In this document: positions 60,488-64,000 of the stretch, in pieces | How the letters are laid out: every line of letters starts with the position of its first letter | Position numbering within the stretch: the stretch's first letter is position 1 | Source: Streptomyces niveus | GTDB lineage: Bacteria > Actinomycetota > Actinomycetes > Streptomycetales > Streptomycetaceae | DNA: 64,000 nt | Reading direction: 5' to 3' | Assembly: GCF_002009175.1 (NCBI RefSeq) | Contig: NZ_CP018047.1 | Location: 682,001 to 746,000, forward strand | Notes under the pieces: model-generated | What the model was told of the DNA's origin: nothing | Database searches by the model: none | The model's input: only the letters and a program-made list of their open reading frames with translations | Made by a program: the position numbers and the translations under genes

Positions 60488-61120
60488 TCACGGTGTCGCG
60501 TGGAACGTGGCGTAGACGACTATGTTGTCGCGGTAGGTCCGCGTCTCACCGTCCCAGCCCGTGCACGTGATCAGGCGCAGGCTCGGTCCGGTGGTGGTCG
60601 CGTAAACGCGGTCGGGGAAGCGGTCCTTGGGGTAGACGGCGACGGCATCGACGGTGAAGTGGGCCGTGGTGCCGTCGGTACGGCGTATCTCGATACTCAT
60701 CCCGGGCTTGGCGCCGCTCAGTTCGTAGAAGGCGGCCGGGCCCTCTGGTGTGTCGACATGTCCGGCCAGGACTGCCGTCCCGTTCTCCCCGGGCGCCGCC
60801 GAGGAGTCGAGCCAGCCCGCCGTCACGGGATCGGCGGGGATCGGCATCTCGCCGCGGTCGGTGAGACCGACCGGTCGCAGCTTCGCCGAGAGACCGAGGC
60901 CGGGAACCGTGACCGTGAGCGGCACGGACCGGGCCATTCCCGCCTGGCCGGACGCGCTTGAGCGATCAGGCGCCGAGTCGGGCGGGACGGTACCGGCGGC
61001 GCTGACGGGCGGTGGCGGGGTTCGCAGGTCGTGGACGGCGATCCCGAGGATCAGGGCGCTTGCGAGCCCGCACCCGCAGGCCGCCGCGGTCCATACGCCG
61101 CGGCGGCCGTTCGCCTTCAT
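60488..61120 (-). CDS. Class F sortase, 210 aa
   Basis: Type II membrane protein with N-terminal TM (AAACGCGLASALILGIAVHD), a Pro-rich linker, and the sortase beta-barrel: His121 in LAGHVDTPEG, Cys186 in LITCTGWD and Arg197 in TYRDNIVV, the catalytic triad of this family. The short actinobacterial form without extra insertions is class F. It lies 18 bases downstream of the gene for a probable cell-wall substrate on the same strand, so the two are co-transcribed. ATG 61120. Confidence 0.93.
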   Translation of the reverse strand: MKANGRRGVWTAAACGCGLASALILGIAVHDLRTPPPPVSAAGTVPPDSAPDRSSASGQAGMARSVPLTVTVPGLGLSAKLRPVGLTDRGEMPIPADPVTAGWLDSSAAPGENGTAVLAGHVDTPEGPAAFYELSGAKPGMSIEIRRTDGTTAHFTVDAVAVYPKDRFPDRVYATTTGPSLRLITCTGWDGETRTYRDNIVVYATFHATP

Positions 61121-61138
61121 GATCTGTCGCTCCGCCGG

Positions 61139-62053
61139 TCAGATCCGACGGAAGGAGGATGTGCGGCGGCGGCTGATGATCAGCGCGCCAACGCCGCTCA
61201 CCGCGAGTGCGGCACCGGTTCCCAGCAGTGCCGTGTCGCGCATGTTCTGGGTGCCGCCGTTACCGGCGTCGACACCGCCCGAGGGCATACCGGAGTTGGT
61301 TCCCGGGAGGGTCTGGAAGAAGAGGAAGGTGTTGGTGGGGATCGGCTTGGTGACGCCGGACTTGGGGTCGGCCGCGAGCTTGGTGATGGTGTCGAAGCTC
61401 TTACCGGCCTGGATCTCGGCGAACGAACCGGGGTCGGTCACGCCGACGACGAAGACGGGCCACCACTCGGGCCGGTCGTTGTTCCGGTCGGTGATGATGT
61501 GGTCGTGGCCAGGCAGTTCGGTGTTCTTCAGCGCGGAGGCCGGCATCTTAAGCGCCGACGCGAGTCGCGAGAGGTCGATGGTGGTGGGGTGGTCCACACA
61601 CGGCACGTTCGCGGGGCACTGGAGCTTCTTGGGACCGGGCTTGAACAGCGGGACCGGAATATAGAGCGGGTCGGTGAACTTGTCCGACGTGGTCCCGGGC
61701 GGCACGTTGTTGTACGTCGCGCCCGCCTCGCACTTGCTCGGCGCCCCGGAGCTGACCGTCGGGTCGCAGAAGAAGTTCTGGGTGTAGAGGAACTTGATGG
61801 TGTCGCCCTCGTACCAGCCGTCGGTGACGCCGATGTTGCGGCACAGATCCTGCGGCTCGCCGGTCGTGCACTCGTTCTTCAGCGGCTGCACGGTGCGCTC
61901 GCCCGTGGGCGAGGGGCCGAAGCCCTCGGCGTCCGCGGCGTCGCCGGCCCCTTCCGCCACGGCGAGACCGGCGGTACTGGCCGCGGCCAGGCTGAGGGTG
62001 GACACACATGCGGCGAGACGGGCCAGGCGACGCCGTCTTGATATCGGGCTCAT
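61139..62053 (-). CDS. Probable sortase-anchored surface protein, 304 aa
   Basis: ATG 62053 gives MSPISRRRRLARLAACVSTL and a hydrophobic signal peptide core (LSLAAASTAGLAVAEG). The extracellular part is Cys- and Pro-rich (NECTTGEPQDLCRNIGVTDG, NFFCDP, KCEAGATYNNVPPG). The C-terminus has GGVDAGNGGTQNMRD, hydrophobic TALLGTGAALAVSGVGALII and a positively charged tail (SRRRTSSFRRI), the architecture of a cell-wall sorting signal. There is no LPxTG or LAxTG; GGVDAGNGG occupies that place. Paired with the class F sortase. Function unknown. GGGATCC-type site is weak; AAGGGA is 12 bases upstream. Confidence 0.75.
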   Translation of the reverse strand: MSPISRRRRLARLAACVSTLSLAAASTAGLAVAEGAGDAADAEGFGPSPTGERTVQPLKNECTTGEPQDLCRNIGVTDGWYEGDTIKFLYTQNFFCDPTVSSGAPSKCEAGATYNNVPPGTTSDKFTDPLYIPVPLFKPGPKKLQCPANVPCVDHPTTIDLSRLASALKMPASALKNTELPGHDHIITDRNNDRPEWWPVFVVGVTDPGSFAEIQAGKSFDTITKLAADPKSGVTKPIPTNTFLFFQTLPGTNSGMPSGGVDAGNGGTQNMRDTALLGTGAALAVSGVGALIISRRRTSSFRRI

Positions 62054-62555
62054 TCGTGGAGGATCCCTTCGGACGCCCCCCACTCGGACGGCATCACCGT
62101 CACACGAGTGATCGGGGGCAGCAGACCGCGCTCCGGAGAGAGACACGGTTTTCACCACTCCATGATTACCTTCAGTGACGATTTCTGTCTTTCCGTGATA
62201 ACCCGAGAGGGTGACGGCCCTCTGGGACACCCGGCCGCGCGGGCAGGGCGGGCAGTACGGGCCGGGCGGGCAGGAGGGGCGGCTGGGGCGAGCCCGTCCG
62301 GCGGCTCACGGACCGGGTGAATCCACGAGGCAGGGCCTCACCGGCAGTGATCACGAGACGCCCACACCATTACCAGTCGGGGCGTGCTGCCGTTGGGGTA
62401 TGCGGGTCAGCCACCGTGTGCCGAGCACCGTGACGCTCAAGACCGGTTCCACCTGACGAGCCGTCATGGGATGCCGGCACGCACACGAGCCCCGCGCTCA
62501 CGTCCTCCTGTACTCACGTCCTCCTGTACTCACGCCCTTCGAGGAGTTCTCTGCC
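62054..62555. promoter_or_regulatory. 502-base divergent gap with A/T-richer segment and tandem repeat
   Basis: Contains the promoters of the surface-protein gene and the DUF421 gene. Bases 62155-62200 are A/T-richer. At 62497-62534 there is a 16-base unit (CTCACGTCCTCCTGTA) repeated 2.4 times, partly overlapping the upstream reading frame. No gene with codon bias was seen. Confidence 0.5.
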
Positions 62556-63149
62556 GTGTGGCACGACATGCTGACCGTTCAGATTCCGATCGTGGAGAAG
62601 ATCATCCGCACGGTCGCGGTCTACGCCATCGTCGTGGTTCTGTTCCGGCTGTCCGGGAAACGCGGTCTCGCGGGCGTGAACACCTTCGACGTCGTGGTGA
62701 TCTTCCTGCTGTCGAACGTGGTGCAGAACGCGGTCATCGGTCCGGACAACAGCCTTCTCGGCGGACTGGTCGGAGCCGTCACGCTGGTGGTCGTCAACGC
62801 CGCGGTGACCCGGTGGCTGGCTCGCGACCCACGGGCCGCGAGGCTGCTCGAAGGTACGGCCACCGTCGTCGTGGCGAAGGGCGAACTGCAACAGCGGGCT
62901 CTACGGCGCCTGGCCCTGCGGCCCTCCGAGATCGAGCACGCGGTCCGTCTCCAGAACGGCGACGGCATCAGCGACATCGCCGAGGGCCGGCTCGAACCGG
63001 ACGGGCAGTTGATCCTCACCCTCAAGACGGCACAGCAGGACGCCACCCGCGGTGACATCGAGGCGTTGCGGACCCAACTCGCCTCGATCGAGGATCTGCT
63101 GACAGTCCTCGCCGGCCGCCACCGAGACGGCACAGGTAAAGGATCATGA
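62556..63149 (+). CDS. DUF421/YetF-like membrane protein, 197 aa
   Basis: GTG 62556 (VWHDMLTVQIPIVEKIIRTV) with GAGGAG upstream. Three TM helices (about 15-90: VYAIVVVLFRLSGKRG, VVVIFLLSNVVQNAVIGPDN, LVGAVTLVVVNAAVTRWLAR) and a cytoplasmic C-terminal domain (ALRRLALRPSEIEHAVRLQN, GDISDIAEGRLEPDGQLIL). The GKRGLA and NVVQNAVIGPD motifs mark DUF421. Start is placed after the tandem repeat; the longer frame back to 62466 runs through that repeat. Role in membrane homeostasis is inferred for the family; unknown here. Confidence 0.88.
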   Translation: MWHDMLTVQIPIVEKIIRTVAVYAIVVVLFRLSGKRGLAGVNTFDVVVIFLLSNVVQNAVIGPDNSLLGGLVGAVTLVVVNAAVTRWLARDPRAARLLEGTATVVVAKGELQQRALRRLALRPSEIEHAVRLQNGDGISDIAEGRLEPDGQLILTLKTAQQDATRGDIEALRTQLASIEDLLTVLAGRHRDGTGKGS

Positions 63150-63292
63150 CCGCGCCCTGACCAGAGGCTCGCCCACTGTGTCGTGACGGGTTTCAGGAAA
63201 TCTTCGGAAAAGCTTAAATGCGCCTTGAACCGCTGATTGCCGGCGCTCAGGGTGTGGCGTGGGGGCGGGGGCGACCATGACGAGGGGGTGTG

Positions 63293-64000
63293 ATGGGCAC
63301 GCTCTTCGGGATTCTGGGGAGCATCGAGGTTCGGCGCGACGGAGTCCCGGTCGACGTGGGGCACGCGATGCAACAGCGCGTGCTGGCGGCGCTGCTCGCC
63401 GACACGGACCGCGCCGTATCGATCGATGCGCTGGTGGACCGCGTGTGGGGGGATGCCGAACCGTGGCACGGCCGCCGGAGACTGTACGGCTACATCTCCC
63501 GGCTGCGCACCGTACTGGCCGGTGACGGCATGACCATCGCGCGTGAGCGTGGCGGTGGCTATCGGCTGACGGCCGATCCCTCGCTGGTGGACGTCCACCG
63601 ATTCCGGGACCTGTCGGACCGGGCCCGACGGGCGACCGCGGACGAGCAGGCGGAGGCGCTGTGGCGGGAGGCGCTCGGGCTGTGGCGGGGCAGCGCGTTC
63701 GCCGGTGTGGACACGGCGTGGTTCAACGCGCAGCGTCAGCTCCTCGACGCCGAGCGGTTGGCGGCCCAACTCGACCTGGTCGACGTCCGATTACGCCTGG
63801 CACAGCATGATCGGATGGTGAGTGAGCTGGTGGCCCGGGCCGAGGCGCATCCGCTCGACGAGCGGGTGATCGGGCAGTTGCTCCTGGCCCTGTGCCGGTG
63901 CGGGCGGCAGGCGGAGGCGTTGCAGGAGTACGAGCGTGCCCGGCGGCGACTCGCCGACGAGCTGGGGGTCGACCCCGGTGTGGCGTTGCAGCGGCTGTAC
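63293..64000 (+). CDS. SARP-family transcriptional activator (N-terminal part)
   Basis: ATG 63293 (MGTLFGILGSIEVRRDGVPV) with GAGGGGG upstream. OmpR-like winged helix (QQRVLAALLADTDRAVSIDA, LVDRVWGDAEPWHGRRRLYG, YISRLRTVLAGDG, RERGGGYRLTAD) followed by the bacterial transcriptional activation domain (VDVHRFRDLSDRARRATADE, LWRGSAFAGVDTAWFNAQRQ, EYERARRRLADELGVDPGVA). The gene runs off the window, so an additional ATPase domain may follow. SARPs switch on secondary-metabolite clusters. Codon 167 is TTA (63791-63793), implying bldA dependence. The target cluster is not in the window. Confidence 0.93.
   Translation, partial: MGTLFGILGSIEVRRDGVPVDVGHAMQQRVLAALLADTDRAVSIDALVDRVWGDAEPWHGRRRLYGYISRLRTVLAGDGMTIARERGGGYRLTADPSLVDVHRFRDLSDRARRATADEQAEALWREALGLWRGSAFAGVDTAWFNAQRQLLDAERLAAQLDLVDVRLRLAQHDRMVSELVARAEAHPLDERVIGQLLLALCRCGRQAEALQEYERARRRLADELGVDPGVALQRLY

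Noticed and set aside
61139..61600. Search for LPxTG/LAxTG in the surface protein
   Set aside because: No such motif is present; the C-terminal glycine-rich GGVDAGNGG was noted instead as a finding.
1..64000. tRNA, rRNA, tmRNA, CRISPR arrays, transposases
   Set aside because: No direct repeats with spacers, no CCA-ended cloverleaf and no transposase frame were recognised. Small RNAs cannot be excluded by eye.

Overview
The window looks like chromosomal DNA of a Streptomyces species. G+C is very high, almost every codon ends in G or C, GTG and TTG starts are common, and three Streptomyces developmental or exploratory loci are present (SapB/ram, gas vesicles, extracellular chitin and glycan hydrolases). 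No rRNA or tRNA genes, CRISPR arrays or complete insertion sequences were found.

Layout. 1-12912: end of a probable PfaD-like gene followed by two giant PUFA-type iterative synthases (KS-AT-ACP-KR-DH, then KS-KS0-AT-DH-DH), a secondary-lipid cluster. 12996-15250: small enzymes (VOC protein, DHFR-like reductase) and hypotheticals. 15261-21202: a gas-vesicle island, gvpO-A-F-G-J-L-S-K on the plus strand, divergent from Asp23, a Lys/Ala-tailed acidic protein and an SRPBCC protein on the minus strand. 21248-22434: a HemK-like methyltransferase and an SRPBCC protein. 22913-30249: a complete ram/amf-type locus: regulator ramR, convergent with ramC-ramS-ramA-ramB. The RamS core appears identical to the SapB peptide. 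30587-31957: secreted GH18 chitinase with a DasR-type operator in its promoter and a MITE-like element on its stop codon.

32287-38136: YCII protein, a hypothetical, an F420-type enzyme, a Rieske oxygenase, then convergent secreted glycosidases (GH43-like and an endoglycosidase-H homologue). 38199-45343: an NTP-dependent conflict-system candidate (trypsin-like protease + nSTAND NTPase + beta-propeller, with a trypsin-co-occurring partner), followed by four hypothetical or immunity-like genes. 45515-47664: streptogrisin-type protease and a Tat-exported protein. 47805-48877: a head-to-head decayed pair, a TetR gene without its HTH and a methyltransferase without its N-terminus. 48940-55992: WYL regulator/VOC pair, a multi-HTH protein, MMPL exporter and a NarL-type two-component system. 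56135-64000: secreted crystallin-like protein, YrhB immunity-like protein, CGNR regulator divergent from an epoxide hydrolase with a phased operator array, aldo/keto reductase, class F sortase with a probable cell-wall substrate, a DUF421 membrane protein, and the start of a SARP activator.

A theme across the window is bldA control. In-frame TTA codons, rare in Streptomyces, were seen in ramR, the Endo H homologue, the nSTAND protease, the YrhB gene and the SARP, tying development, glycan degradation, conflict and secondary metabolism to the same tRNA. Gene functions are assigned from motifs read by eye and from remembered families; no database search was possible.
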